Shown in pieces: positions 8,323 through 17,050 of a stretch of DNA of 64,000 nt (its first letter is position 1; each line of letters begins with the position of its first letter). The notes under the pieces are model-generated. The model was not told the origin of the DNA and searched no databases. It saw only the letters and a program-made list of their open reading frames with translations. The position numbers and the translations under genes are program-made. Source of the DNA: Hoylesella oralis ATCC 33269 (GTDB lineage: Bacteria > Bacteroidota > Bacteroidia > Bacteroidales > Bacteroidaceae); assembly GCF_000185145.2 (NCBI RefSeq), contig NZ_GL833119.1, positions 1,615,464 through 1,679,463 on the forward strand, given 5' to 3'.

Positions 8323-10071
8323 ATGGCACACAATTCAGAATTAATAGCCCAATGCGAGGCAAAAGCGGAGCAATGGTTGTCTCCCTCGTTCGACGAAGAA
8401 ACACGGATGGCTGTCCGAAAAATGATTGAGAGTAGCGATAAAACCGAATTGATAGAAAGCTTTTATAAGGATTTAGAGTTCGGAACCGGTGGGCTTCGTG
8501 GTATTATGGGAGCCGGAAGTAACCGTATGAATATTTATACGGTTGGTATGGCAACACAAGGTTTTGCCAATTATTTGAAGAAAAATTTTAAAGACCGTTC
8601 ATCTATTTCGGTGGTAGTTTGTCACGATTGTCGTAATAACAGCCGTAAATTTGCTGAAGCTGTTGCCGATATATTTTCGGCTAATGGCATTAAAGCGTAT
8701 CTCTTTGATGATATGCGTCCGACGCCGGAATGCTCTTTTGCGATCCGACATTTCCATTGTCAAGGCGGTGTAAATATCACAGCATCGCATAACCCGAAAG
8801 AATATAACGGATATAAGGCATATTGGGAAGACGGTGCACAGGTGTTGATGCCCCATGACACGGGTATTATAGAAGAGGTAGGCAAGGTACATGTCGAAGA
8901 TGTGAAGTTTAAAGGTAACCCTGCACTGATAGAAATTATCGGAGAAGAAGTCGATAGAATATATCTTGAGAAGATACATACACTGAGTATTGATCCTGAA
9001 GTAATCAAACATCAGAAAGATTTGAAGATCGTTTATACCCCGCTTCACGGTACCGGTATGAAACTAATCCCCCAATCGTTGAAACTTTGGGGATTTGAGA
9101 ATGTACATTGTGTTAAAGAACAGATGGTAAAGAGCGGCGATTTCCCAACGGTGGTTTCGCCTAATCCCGAGAATGGAGAGGCGCTGACACTTGCCATCCG
9201 TGATGCGAAAGAGATAGATGCAGACATCGTGATGGCAAGCGATCCGGATGCCGACCGTGTGGGAATGGCATGCAAGAACGACAAAGGCGAATGGGTACTT
9301 ATTAACGGAAATCAGACTTGTTTGCTGTTTCTTTACTATATTATTACCAATAGAAAAGCCAAGGGATTATTAAAACCTACGGATTTTATCGTAAAAACGA
9401 TTGTTACTACAGAGGTAATACGCAAGATTGCAGAAAAACAACACATAGAAATGCGTGACTGTTACACCGGATTTAAGTGGATTGCAAACGAGATACGTCT
9501 CTCGGAAGGGAAGCAACAGTATATCGGTGGCGGAGAAGAAAGCTATGGTTTCATGGCAGAAGACTTTGTGCGCGATAAGGATGCTGTATCGGCAATGTCG
9601 CTTCTTGCCGAGATATGTGCATACGCTAAAGATAACGGAAAGACGCTTTACGACCTGCTCATGGATATCTATATTGAATATGGTTTCTCGAAAGAGTTTA
9701 CCATCAATGTTGTAAGACCGGGTAAAACAGGAGCGGATGAAATTAAACAGATGATGGAAAATTTCCGCAACAATCCTCCGAAAGAGCTTGGTGGATCGAA
9801 AGTCGTTATATGGAAAGATTACCTTTCTTTGGAGCAGAAAGATGAACAGGGGAACATAACTAAACTTAATATGCCTGCAACAAGCAATGTTCTTCAGTGG
9901 TTCTGCGATGATGATACCAAAGTAAGTGTAAGGCCATCTGGTACGGAGCCTAAGATTAAGTTCTACATTGAAGTGAAAGGTACGATGACCAAGGCTGACC
10001 AATATGATGCTCTTGATAAGGCTGGCAGCGAAAAGATTGAGGCAATCAAGAAGAGTCTGAAGCTTGATTGA
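8323..10071 (+). CDS. Phosphoglucomutase/phosphomannomutase (alpha-D-phosphohexomutase)
   Basis: A 582-residue enzyme interconverting hexose 1- and 6-phosphates, needed for glycogen and surface polysaccharide precursors. The catalytic phosphoserine loop TASHNP is at residues 153-158 (Ser155). The metal-binding loop is DPDADR, the sugar-specificity loop is GGGEESYGF, and the phosphate-binding loop is RPSGTEPKIK near the C-terminus. The length matches the long PgcA-type bacterial enzymes rather than the 450-residue GlmM type. It is transcribed alone, with a strong terminator directly after it. Confidence 0.95.
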   Translation: MAHNSELIAQCEAKAEQWLSPSFDEETRMAVRKMIESSDKTELIESFYKDLEFGTGGLRGIMGAGSNRMNIYTVGMATQGFANYLKKNFKDRSSISVVVCHDCRNNSRKFAEAVADIFSANGIKAYLFDDMRPTPECSFAIRHFHCQGGVNITASHNPKEYNGYKAYWEDGAQVLMPHDTGIIEEVGKVHVEDVKFKGNPALIEIIGEEVDRIYLEKIHTLSIDPEVIKHQKDLKIVYTPLHGTGMKLIPQSLKLWGFENVHCVKEQMVKSGDFPTVVSPNPENGEALTLAIRDAKEIDADIVMASDPDADRVGMACKNDKGEWVLINGNQTCLLFLYYIITNRKAKGLLKPTDFIVKTIVTTEVIRKIAEKQHIEMRDCYTGFKWIANEIRLSEGKQQYIGGGEESYGFMAEDFVRDKDAVSAMSLLAEICAYAKDNGKTLYDLLMDIYIEYGFSKEFTINVVRPGKTGADEIKQMMENFRNNPPKELGGSKVVIWKDYLSLEQKDEQGNITKLNMPATSNVLQWFCDDDTKVSVRPSGTEPKIKFYIEVKGTMTKADQYDALDKAGSEKIEAIKKSLKLD

Positions 10072-10101
10072 TGCATAATAAATATAAATAAATATTGTAT
10101 G

Positions 10102-10135
10102 TATGGCTCGGTATTTACCGAGCCATATTTCGTTA
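10102..10135 (+). terminator. Rho-independent terminator after the phosphohexomutase
   Basis: A perfect 12-bp stem (TATGGCTCGGTA at 10102-10113 with TACCGAGCCATA at 10116-10127) with a 2-nt loop in the perfect form, followed by T-rich sequence. Confidence 0.85.
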
Positions 10136-10160
10136 TACCTGACATTTTTTATTTGTTTTC

Positions 10161-10191
10161 TTGCATATTTAAGATTTATTGTGTACCTTTG
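10161..10191 (+). promoter_or_regulatory. Promoter of the small-peptide/fimbrillin unit
   Basis: TTG at 10161-10163 and TACCTTTG at 10184-10191 are separated by 20 bp. Transcription would start near 10198, leaving an unusually long leader of about 360 nt before the first CDS at 10560. Confidence 0.6.
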
Positions 10192-10559
10192 TACCCGTAT
10201 TTGCTTTATTTTAATTTCTTTTTCTCAATTTTAGAGAGTAGTAGAGAGTATAAACAGTAAAAGTGTAAGTAACAGTAATCACTCATAACAGTAATTAATA
10301 ATGTATGGAGAATTTTTGTTTTTTTGATGTATTGGACTCGTTTAACTCGAATATCTTGTCAATACATCGTTGTTTAATTTTTTCTTTTTAATTATACTTA
10401 CGTGTAAGAGGAAAAGCTAACTACTATAAACTAATATTTCACATAACATTTTATGTGAGTAATTTCTCCCCGTTTGCTAAGCACAGCATAAATAATGAGT
10501 TTTTATGAAACAAAATTATAACAGTAATAGTATTAACCATTTTAATAAAGTAAAGTTTT
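10192..10559 (+). other. Long 5' leader with repeated AACAGTAA motifs
   Basis: No gene is visible in these 370 bp between the promoter and the first small CDS. The motif AACAGTAA occurs at 10253, 10271, 10287 and 10520, three of them spaced 16-18 bp, next to GAGAGTA repeats at 10235-10250. This could be an operator array or an untranslated leader with a regulatory role; no known riboswitch was recognised. Confidence 0.4.
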
Positions 10560-10769
10560 ATGGAAAGTAGAGAGTACGTAAAGCCGATCGTAGAGTCGGT
10601 TGAGGTAAAAATTGAAGGGGAGTTTATTTGCGGATCCGGTAACAATCAGGGTACGCCCGGTGGTGGTCTTAAGCCGGGACAACCGGGACAAGGAGGTATT
10701 CTCAAAGGTGCCAAAGAAAATAATTTATGGGATGATGAATACGATTTCTCGGAAGAGGATGTAAAATGA
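10560..10769 (+). CDS. Small acidic-tailed peptide, same family as those at 48.6 and 61.6 kb
   Basis: A 69-residue protein of unknown function. It begins with a conserved-looking head (YVKPIVESVEVKIEGEFICGS) that parallels YIKPEMKSKLIELENCILAGS in the two peptides at 48647 and 61647. A Gly/Pro/Gln-rich middle follows, then an acidic end, ENNLWDDEYDFSEED, comparable with DNIFGDDEDD in the others. There is no classical signal peptide. The head ends in a small Gly-Ser step, as in leader peptides cut at or near Gly, but no maturation enzyme is visible nearby. It precedes a fimbrillin-like lipoprotein gene and shares its leader. Confidence 0.65.
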   Translation: MESREYVKPIVESVEVKIEGEFICGSGNNQGTPGGGLKPGQPGQGGILKGAKENNLWDDEYDFSEEDVK

Positions 10770-10867
10770 AATCAGATGTAGAATTGGGGCGTGGAACAGG
10801 CACACAGTTGACATATTTATCCGCCAATTCAGACTATTCTGATTGCACAACAACACAGAGTAATTAA
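10766..10867 (+). CDS. Tiny ORF coupled to the small peptide
   Basis: A 33-codon ORF whose ATG overlaps the stop of the preceding peptide gene (ATGA). It encodes a Ser/Thr-rich peptide ending in DCTTTQSN and stops 29 bp before the lipoprotein gene. The overlap suggests translational coupling, but the ORF is short and unrecognised and may not be a real gene. Confidence 0.25.
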   Translation: MKSDVELGRGTGTQLTYLSANSDYSDCTTTQSN

Positions 10868-10896
10868 CAAGTAAATTAAAAAACATTTTTAAAGGA

Positions 10897-12678
10897 ATGA
10901 AGGTCAAAAGGATTTTCAATGCTTTGAGTTTCTACAACTCTTTGAGCATATTTATAATAGCTGCCATGTTCGCAGCGTGTACGAGCGATGAAACAACCAG
11001 CGAGGCAGCCAAAGGTACGCAGGTAAGCGGTTTCGACTTCTCCGCCCCACAGGCATCTTCGCCGATGACCAGAGCCAAGATGAACAGTGATGGAACTTTC
11101 ATTTGGGACAAAGGCGATAAGGTTACCATCTTCAACTTTGCCACACATCTTACCTCTGTAGTGGAGGCGACGGAATCAGGACATATAACCCATTTCGAGG
11201 GGCAAATGTGGGCAAGTAAAGGTGACCGCATTTCCATGTTCTATCCGGCTATTAACGGAACTACTGTCAAGCAAGGTGCGGGGGTCGGGCAACTGCAATT
11301 GGACATCAGCCACCAATTGGGTACGATTAACGACTTTGTAAATCGTTATTTCTTCAAATTCGGATTGGGCCAAGTAGATAATGTCAGTAACGGCAAAGCA
11401 GCAGTTTCTGCCAAGCTCCAAGAATTGATTTCGCTGTGCAACTGCAAGTTTACCTTCAAGGTCAACGGACAGATGCTGATGACAAAAAGTTTGAAGATAA
11501 CGGGGGCGCCATCGTCAGCGACAATCAATCTCAACGGCAAACTCAGTCGACAACAGTCCGCACAGGTTATCTATGTGGAACCGACGACGGAAGTGCAAGT
11601 TACGTACACCGCCTTCTTTCCAACGGAGGGACAGACGGAAATCTATACGCTCGAAGTGCAGGGAGGCGACGGAAAAACCTATACCGTAAAAAAGCAGATG
11701 AAGCTCGAAGCTGGAAAGTATTATAACTTTAATATCGAGTTAGAAACAGCAGAAGAACCGCCGTATGTAGAATGCGATGGCGTGAAGTGGGCAAAGTCTA
11801 ACTTTGTTGTGTTAGATCCGTGCCGTCCGTGGTGCCAGAGTTCTTACGGTTTCTATAAAGAGCCGTGGAGCAGCAATGTTACCAAGCGATGCGTTTACGA
11901 TACTTTCCGTTGGGGAGTTATCGGCAACGATGCTTGGAACCCGCGCGGCTACTATTGTCCGCCGTCGGGAACAAAAGAAATCAGCGGAAAGATGTATACC
12001 GATCCGCAGATGCGTTGCGAGACAAAAGACTTCCGTAAAGCCCGTTATGGCGATATTGTTTACTGGGCAACCTGCGGTAAGTTCCGTTTGCCGACAGCAG
12101 AGGAAATGACAAAGCTGTTTACTGTTCGTTCGTGGGCGTATGGCATGTATGGTAGTAATCGCTACCAAAACGCTGAAGAGATGACTTACTGTGGTCCTCA
12201 CGGAAGAGGTCATTGGGGGCGTCATGGTGGTCGCCGTGGTGGTGGCCGTCACGGAGGAGGCCATTGGGGGCGGCCCGGAAGGCGTCCCGGAGGGCATCAT
12301 GAGTGGCCCGATTGTAAATCGGCTTACGGTCTTTTGTTTACATGTCCTGAGAATGGTGTACGTACAACCAGTTACGATCGCCAATGCCCGAAATGCTTCT
12401 CTTGGGAGGATATTGAGAATGGAGTCTTTCTGCCTTTTGCCGCTTACAGAACTTCAGACGGTTGCTGGAGCCGAGATGCGGCCCAATGCGTAACGAAGTA
12501 TATGAGCTCTACGCTCTATAACAGCTGTGTAGATACTTGGTGTTTCGGACATAGTGTGAACGCAGGAGGATATGAGAACGATTGGAAAACCGGCAAACGA
12601 TGCGATGCCCACACGTTGAGGACAAAGTATTCGCCGGCCGATTTCTTGCCTATCCGTGCTGTTTATGTAGACAAATAA
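10897..12678 (+). CDS. Fimbrillin-like lipoprotein with a His/Gly/Arg-rich insert
   Basis: A 593-residue exported lipoprotein: hydrophobic segment about residues 16-27 ending in the lipobox FAAC, then SDE. The first 290 residues look like a fimbrillin/Mfa-like beta-sandwich domain (MTRAKMNSDGTFIWDKGDKVTIF, then ITHFEGQMW, and LEAGKYYNFNIEL closing the domain), the type used in Bacteroidales pili and surface structures. The second half is Cys-rich and resembles the C-terminal part of some fimbrillin-like proteins, with WAKSNFVVLD and GKFRLPTAEEM blocks. Around residues 430-470 it carries an almost pure Gly/Arg/His/Trp segment (for example GRGHWGRHGGRRGGGRHGGG), unusual for the family. Two terminators follow. 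Confidence 0.75.
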   Translation: MKVKRIFNALSFYNSLSIFIIAAMFAACTSDETTSEAAKGTQVSGFDFSAPQASSPMTRAKMNSDGTFIWDKGDKVTIFNFATHLTSVVEATESGHITHFEGQMWASKGDRISMFYPAINGTTVKQGAGVGQLQLDISHQLGTINDFVNRYFFKFGLGQVDNVSNGKAAVSAKLQELISLCNCKFTFKVNGQMLMTKSLKITGAPSSATINLNGKLSRQQSAQVIYVEPTTEVQVTYTAFFPTEGQTEIYTLEVQGGDGKTYTVKKQMKLEAGKYYNFNIELETAEEPPYVECDGVKWAKSNFVVLDPCRPWCQSSYGFYKEPWSSNVTKRCVYDTFRWGVIGNDAWNPRGYYCPPSGTKEISGKMYTDPQMRCETKDFRKARYGDIVYWATCGKFRLPTAEEMTKLFTVRSWAYGMYGSNRYQNAEEMTYCGPHGRGHWGRHGGRRGGGRHGGGHWGRPGRRPGGHHEWPDCKSAYGLLFTCPENGVRTTSYDRQCPKCFSWEDIENGVFLPFAAYRTSDGCWSRDAAQCVTKYMSSTLYNSCVDTWCFGHSVNAGGYENDWKTGKRCDAHTLRTKYSPADFLPIRAVYVDK

Positions 12679-12698
12679 TTTAGTATTTTGTGTAAGGA

Positions 12699-12732
12699 GA
12701 CGGTCTCTTTGTTATAAAGAGGCCGTCTTTTT
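12699..12732 (+). terminator. First terminator after the fimbrillin-like gene
   Basis: A 12-bp stem with one G-T pair (GACGGTCTCTTT at 12699-12710 with AAAGAGGCCGTC at 12716-12727), loop of 5, followed by TTTTTAT. It lies 20 bp after the stop codon. Confidence 0.85.
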
Positions 12733-12830
12733 ATCGTAAAAAGGCCATCTCCTTACGGTAAAAAGGCCATCTCCTTACGATAAGGAGGCCATCTCCTTAC
12801 GATAAAAAGCATAGCTCCTTACAACAAAGA
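12721..12830. repeat. Tandem 22-bp repeat, five units
   Basis: Units start at 12721, 12743, 12765, 12787 and 12809 with an exact 22-bp period. The core is GGCCATCTCCTTACGRTAAA; the first and last units have drifted so that they form halves of the two flanking terminator hairpins. Confidence 0.85.
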
Positions 12831-12842
12831 GCTATGCTTTTT
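12807..12842 (+). terminator. Second terminator after the fimbrillin-like gene
   Basis: A perfect 11-bp stem (AAGCATAGCTC at 12807-12817 with GAGCTATGCTT at 12829-12839) followed by a T-tract. It backs up the first terminator and insulates the nuo operon. Confidence 0.85.
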
Positions 12843-13202
12843 GCGAATAATATGTATAGCCTTTAAAATCAAATGATTATGGAAGTTAACCATAAACAGT
12901 TGCAGAACGGCCGGAATATCTGTGCGTATAAAGAAAAGAGACACGCCTGCGGGGGAATAGACAATGCTGTAAACTTGATGAAAGGAGTTGGAGGCTTAAA
13001 ACAATATTATGCCAGAAGCAGGGCGATGGGCATTTTTCGGTGCTGATTTTAAGCATGACGCGAGCACGGTTATACGTTTCGTCTGCTTCTCGTAGGTTTT
13101 GAATGCGGATATAAAGCATTTTCTGGGAATTTTACATTCTATACAGTTTTGATTTAATTTGTATTTTTATTGAAATAAATATAGTATTCCCAAAAATATT
13201 AT
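12843..13202. other. Intergenic stretch upstream of nuoA
   Basis: No convincing gene. Short ORFs on both strands (about 55 and 77 codons) have no recognisable similarity and no promoter, and are left out. The last bases before 13203 belong to the nuo promoter region. Confidence 0.5.
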
Positions 13203-13210
13203 TAACTTTG
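13203..13210 (+). promoter_or_regulatory. Putative -7 element of the nuo operon
   Basis: TAACTTTG at 13203-13210 followed by a 57-bp leader to nuoA. A -33 element at the right distance is not obvious. Confidence 0.5.
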
Positions 13211-13267
13211 CACGCAACTTAGAAGCATTTATATAAAAAGCATTATATTAATAACGTTATATTTTTT

Positions 13268-13618
13268 ATGTATTTTACTTTATTTGTTACCGTTTTGCTG
13301 ACGGCTGTTTTCTTGGTGATAGCAGCGTATGCTATAGCCAAGTTGATAGGTCCCCGTTCGTATAATCAGGTAAAAGGCGAACCTTATGAAAGCGGTATTC
13401 CGACAAGAGGCTCTTCGTGGCTTCCGGTTCATATCGGTTATTACCTCTTTGCTATTCTGTTTCTGATGTTCGACATCGAGACGGTGTTGCTTTATCCGTG
13501 GGCCGTGGTGGTTAAGCAGTTCGGTCCTATGGCGCTTGTCAGTATCGGGTTCTTTCTGTTGGTACTTGTATTTGGCTTGGCTTATGCTTGGCGGAAAGGG
13601 GCATTGGAATGGAAGTAA
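13268..13618 (+). CDS. nuoA: NADH-quinone oxidoreductase subunit A
   Basis: A small membrane subunit of respiratory complex I, 116 residues with three transmembrane helices (about 3-24, 58-80 and 85-105). The family loop between helices 1 and 2 is visible as KGEPYESGIPTRGSS, and FDIETVLLYPWA is the conserved start of helix 2. It opens an 11-gene operon and overlaps nuoB by 10 bp. Confidence 0.97.
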   Translation: MYFTLFVTVLLTAVFLVIAAYAIAKLIGPRSYNQVKGEPYESGIPTRGSSWLPVHIGYYLFAILFLMFDIETVLLYPWAVVVKQFGPMALVSIGFFLLVLVFGLAYAWRKGALEWK

Positions 13619-14337
13619 GAAAGCCGCATATCAAGAGTATTCCCTATGAAGAATTCAAGGACAACAGTTCTTTGGAGCAGATTGTCGACGAATTGCACGA
13701 GGGTGGGGTAAATGTTGTTACCGGCTCTTTGGATCAGATGATTAACTGGGGGCGTTCGAACTCGCTGTGGAGTCTTACCTTTGCAACGAGTTGTTGCGGT
13801 ATTGAGTTTATGGCAGTGGGCTGTGCGCGTTATGATTTCGCACGGTTTGGTTTCGAAGTTACGCGTAACTCTCCCCGTCAGGCAGACCTGATTATGTGTG
13901 CCGGTACGATAACTAACAAGATGGCGCCAGCATTTAAACGCCTTTACGATGAGATGGCAGAGCCTAAGTATGTGATAGCTGTAGGAGGGTGTGCCATATC
14001 GGGAGGACCGTTTAAAAGTAGCTATCACGTAGTACGGGGTATCGATGAAATAGTGCCGGTAGATGTGTTTATCCCCGGATGTCCTCCGCGGCCGGAGGCT
14101 ATCATGTACGGTATGATGCAGTTGCAACGTAAAGTAAAGATAGAAAAGTTCTTTGGCGGAGCAAATCATAAGCAGACTGCCGACGAGGCAGGGAAAAGCA
14201 ACGAGGAACTCGTCTTTGAAAAGAAGTTGGGGCGGAAGCCTATCGTAGTAACGGATGTTCCTGAAGATTTCAATGCTTCTGAAGAACTTGAATATGCTGA
14301 CAATATAAATAAGGTAGACGGAAATGAAACTGAATAA
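13609..14337 (+). CDS. nuoB: NADH-quinone oxidoreductase subunit B
   Basis: Peripheral-arm subunit of complex I holding iron-sulfur cluster N2, the last electron carrier before quinone. The start is placed at the ATG at 13609 (MEVRKPHIKS) rather than an ATG 21 bp upstream inside nuoA, giving 242 residues. The cluster ligands are seen in TSCCGIEF, VGGCAISGG and IPGCPPRPE. The charged C-terminal extension of about 60 residues is longer than in enterobacterial NuoB. It overlaps nuoA by 10 bp and the following nuoCD by 14 bp. Confidence 0.96.
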   Translation: MEVRKPHIKSIPYEEFKDNSSLEQIVDELHEGGVNVVTGSLDQMINWGRSNSLWSLTFATSCCGIEFMAVGCARYDFARFGFEVTRNSPRQADLIMCAGTITNKMAPAFKRLYDEMAEPKYVIAVGGCAISGGPFKSSYHVVRGIDEIVPVDVFIPGCPPRPEAIMYGMMQLQRKVKIEKFFGGANHKQTADEAGKSNEELVFEKKLGRKPIVVTDVPEDFNASEELEYADNINKVDGNETE

Positions 14338-15895
14338 TATTGAATTTCAAGCAGCCGACTTTGTTTCGGAGATGAAGAAGCTGAAGAATGAAAAGCATTT
14401 CGATTATCTTGTTACGATTGTTGGCGAAGATTTCGGTGAAGAAGGATTGGGATGTATCTATATTCTCGAGAATACGGAAAGCCATGAGCGCATTTCTGTA
14501 AAGGCTATTGCAAAGCAGATAGGCGAGGATTATGTACTCGACTCCGTTACGAATTCGTGGAAAGCAGCCGATTTTCTTGAACGAGAGGTTTACGACTTTT
14601 TGGGAATTAAGTTCTTGGGGCATCCCGATATGCGGCGTCTCTATCTGCGGAACGACTTTGTTGGATATCCGCTTCGTAAGAATTATGATACGGCTCCGGA
14701 GAAGAATGGCTATACCTTAGAGGACGACATAGAATTAAATTATACTTGCCAATACTCGCTTGATGGTGATGGATGCTTGGTAGAAAGGCATGTTCCGTTG
14801 TTTACCGACGACGATTTTGTGATAAACATCGGTCCGCAACATCCGAGTACACACGGCGTGCTGCGCCTTCAAACTATTCTCGATGGTGAGACCATTAAGC
14901 GTATTTATCCCCATTTGGGATATATTCACAGGGGAATGGAAAAGATGTGTGAGGAATATACTTATCCTCAGACACTGGCACTTACTGACCGTATGGATTA
15001 CTTGAGCGCAATGATGAACAGGCATGCGCTTGTAGGGGTGATTGAAGAGGCGATGGAAGTAGAACTCACAGATCGTATACGTTATATTCGTACAATTATG
15101 GATGAATTGCAACGTATAGACTCTCATTTGCTTTACTTGGGCTGTTGTGCACAAGACCTTGGCGCCCTTACCGCCTTTCTTTATAGCATGCGCGATAGGG
15201 AACACGTACTTAACGTGATGGAAGAAACCACAGGCGGCCGCCTTATTCAGAATTACTATCGTATCGGCGGATGCCAAGAAGATATCGATCCCAATTTCGT
15301 AAACAATTGTAAAACTCTTTGTTCGTATCTGAAACCCATGTTGAAAGAATATATGGATGTTTTCGGTAATAATGTAATTACGAAGAACCGTTTTGTCGGA
15401 ATAGGTACCATGAGCAAAGAAAACATTATCAGTTATGGGGTTACCGGTGCTTCCGGTCGTGCTTCCGGATGGAAGAACGACGTGCGTAAGAACCATCCTT
15501 ATGACATGTATGACAAGGTGGAATGGGATGAGATTACTAACGATTTCTGCGATTCGTACGGAAGGTATCTTGTGCGTATAGATGAAATACGCCAGAGTAT
15601 CCGTATTATCGAGCAACTTGTTGATAATATTCCCGAAGGCGATTATTACGTGAAACAGAAGCCAATCATCAAGGTTCCCGAAGGTCAGTGGTATTTTTCT
15701 TGTGAAGGTTCGAGAGGTGAAATTGGTGTATATCTCGATTCGAAGGGTGATAAGAGTCCGTATAGATTGAAATTTCGGCCGATGGGATTGAACCATGTGG
15801 CAGCTATGGACGAGATGCTCCGTGGAGAGAAGATTGCCGATCTCGTAACAACGGGTGCCGCTTTAGATTTTGTAATACCTGATATTGATAGATAA
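14324..15895 (+). CDS. nuoCD: NADH-quinone oxidoreductase, fused subunits C and D
   Basis: A 523-residue fusion. The first 165 or so residues are NuoC, the 30-kDa subunit (the family box appears as WKAADFLEREVYDFLGIKF...HPDMRRLYL). The rest is NuoD, the 49-kDa subunit that helps form the quinone site, starting at VINIGPQHPSTHGVLRL and ending in DFVIPDIDR. NuoC/NuoD fusions are known from several lineages, including Bacteroidota. NuoH begins 2 bp after the stop. Confidence 0.97.
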   Translation: MKLNNIEFQAADFVSEMKKLKNEKHFDYLVTIVGEDFGEEGLGCIYILENTESHERISVKAIAKQIGEDYVLDSVTNSWKAADFLEREVYDFLGIKFLGHPDMRRLYLRNDFVGYPLRKNYDTAPEKNGYTLEDDIELNYTCQYSLDGDGCLVERHVPLFTDDDFVINIGPQHPSTHGVLRLQTILDGETIKRIYPHLGYIHRGMEKMCEEYTYPQTLALTDRMDYLSAMMNRHALVGVIEEAMEVELTDRIRYIRTIMDELQRIDSHLLYLGCCAQDLGALTAFLYSMRDREHVLNVMEETTGGRLIQNYYRIGGCQEDIDPNFVNNCKTLCSYLKPMLKEYMDVFGNNVITKNRFVGIGTMSKENIISYGVTGASGRASGWKNDVRKNHPYDMYDKVEWDEITNDFCDSYGRYLVRIDEIRQSIRIIEQLVDNIPEGDYYVKQKPIIKVPEGQWYFSCEGSRGEIGVYLDSKGDKSPYRLKFRPMGLNHVAAMDEMLRGEKIADLVTTGAALDFVIPDIDR

Positions 15896-15897
15896 TT

Positions 15898-16986
15898 ATG
15901 TTTGATTTTAGTATAGTAACGACATGGTTCGACTCTCTTCTGCGCCAAACACTTGGCTTGGGAGACTTTTGGACAGTTCTGATTGAGTGCGTGGTTGTTG
16001 GCTTGCTGATACTTATCGGTTATGCCGTACTTGCCATTATCTTGATTTTCATGGAACGTAAAGTCTGCGCATATTTCCAATGCCGCCTCGGTCCTATGCG
16101 TGTAGGTCCGTGGGGGATCTTTCAAGTGTTTGCAGATGTATTGAAAATGCTTATCAAAGAAATCTTTGCTGTAGATAAAGCAGATAAGCTTTTGTATTAC
16201 ATTGCACCATTTCTTGTGATTATTGCTTCTATTGGAACATTCTCTTTTCTACCGTGGAATAAAGGCGCCCATATACTTGATTTTAATGTGGGAGTCTTTA
16301 TGATTACTGCCATCTCGAGCATTGGTGTCTTGGGAATATTTCTTGCCGGTTGGGCGTCTAATAATAAATATTCGGTTCTTTCGGCTATGCGCGGTGCCGT
16401 ACAGATGATATCGTATGAAATGACTCTTGGGCTTTGCCTTATTGCTGCAGTGGCAATGACAGGTACCATGCAGATGGGAGGTATTGTTGAGAGTCAGACC
16501 GGACCGGGTAATTGGCTGATTTGCAAGTGGAATATTCCGGCAATCATTGCCTTTATTCTGTTTCTGATAGCAGGAAATGCCGAGGCTAACAGAGGACCGT
16601 TCGACTTGGCTGAGGCTGAAAGTGAACTTACAGCAGGCTATCACACGGAATATTCTGGTATGGGCTTCGGGTTTTATTACTTAGCTGAGTACCTTAATCT
16701 CTTTGTGATTTCCGGTATTGCTGCTGCCGTATTCTTAGGTGGCTGGGCACCTCTTAATATCGGAATTGATGGCTTTGATACTGTTATGAATTATATTCCC
16801 GGTATTGTATGGTTTTTGGGTAAGACATTTGTTGTGGTATGGTTGTTGATGTGGGTACGATGGACATTTCCACGTCTGCGTATCGACCAAATTCTTACAC
16901 TTGAATGGAAGTATCTTATGCCATTCGCTTTATTTAATCTTGTATTGGCGACAATCTGGGTGGCATTCAACTTCAATCTTTGGTAA
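15898..16986 (+). CDS. nuoH: NADH-quinone oxidoreductase subunit H
   Basis: A 362-residue membrane subunit linking the peripheral arm to the proton-pumping arm and forming part of the quinone cavity, with about eight to nine helices. Family signatures are ERKVCAYFQCRLGPMRVGPWG near residue 50 and the NRGPFDLAEAESELTAGYHTEYSG loop near 230. It is followed by a 64-bp gap, the first sizeable gap in the operon. Confidence 0.97.
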   Translation: MFDFSIVTTWFDSLLRQTLGLGDFWTVLIECVVVGLLILIGYAVLAIILIFMERKVCAYFQCRLGPMRVGPWGIFQVFADVLKMLIKEIFAVDKADKLLYYIAPFLVIIASIGTFSFLPWNKGAHILDFNVGVFMITAISSIGVLGIFLAGWASNNKYSVLSAMRGAVQMISYEMTLGLCLIAAVAMTGTMQMGGIVESQTGPGNWLICKWNIPAIIAFILFLIAGNAEANRGPFDLAEAESELTAGYHTEYSGMGFGFYYLAEYLNLFVISGIAAAVFLGGWAPLNIGIDGFDTVMNYIPGIVWFLGKTFVVVWLLMWVRWTFPRLRIDQILTLEWKYLMPFALFNLVLATIWVAFNFNLW

Positions 16987-17050
16987 AATATAGTAAGATG
17001 ACAATGAAAGAAGTGATGTTTTAGCATCATGATTTTATAATTTCAATTAG

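Noticed and set aside
12880-13119. Short ORFs on both strands upstream of nuoA
   Set aside because: No recognisable family and no promoter; composition does not stand out.
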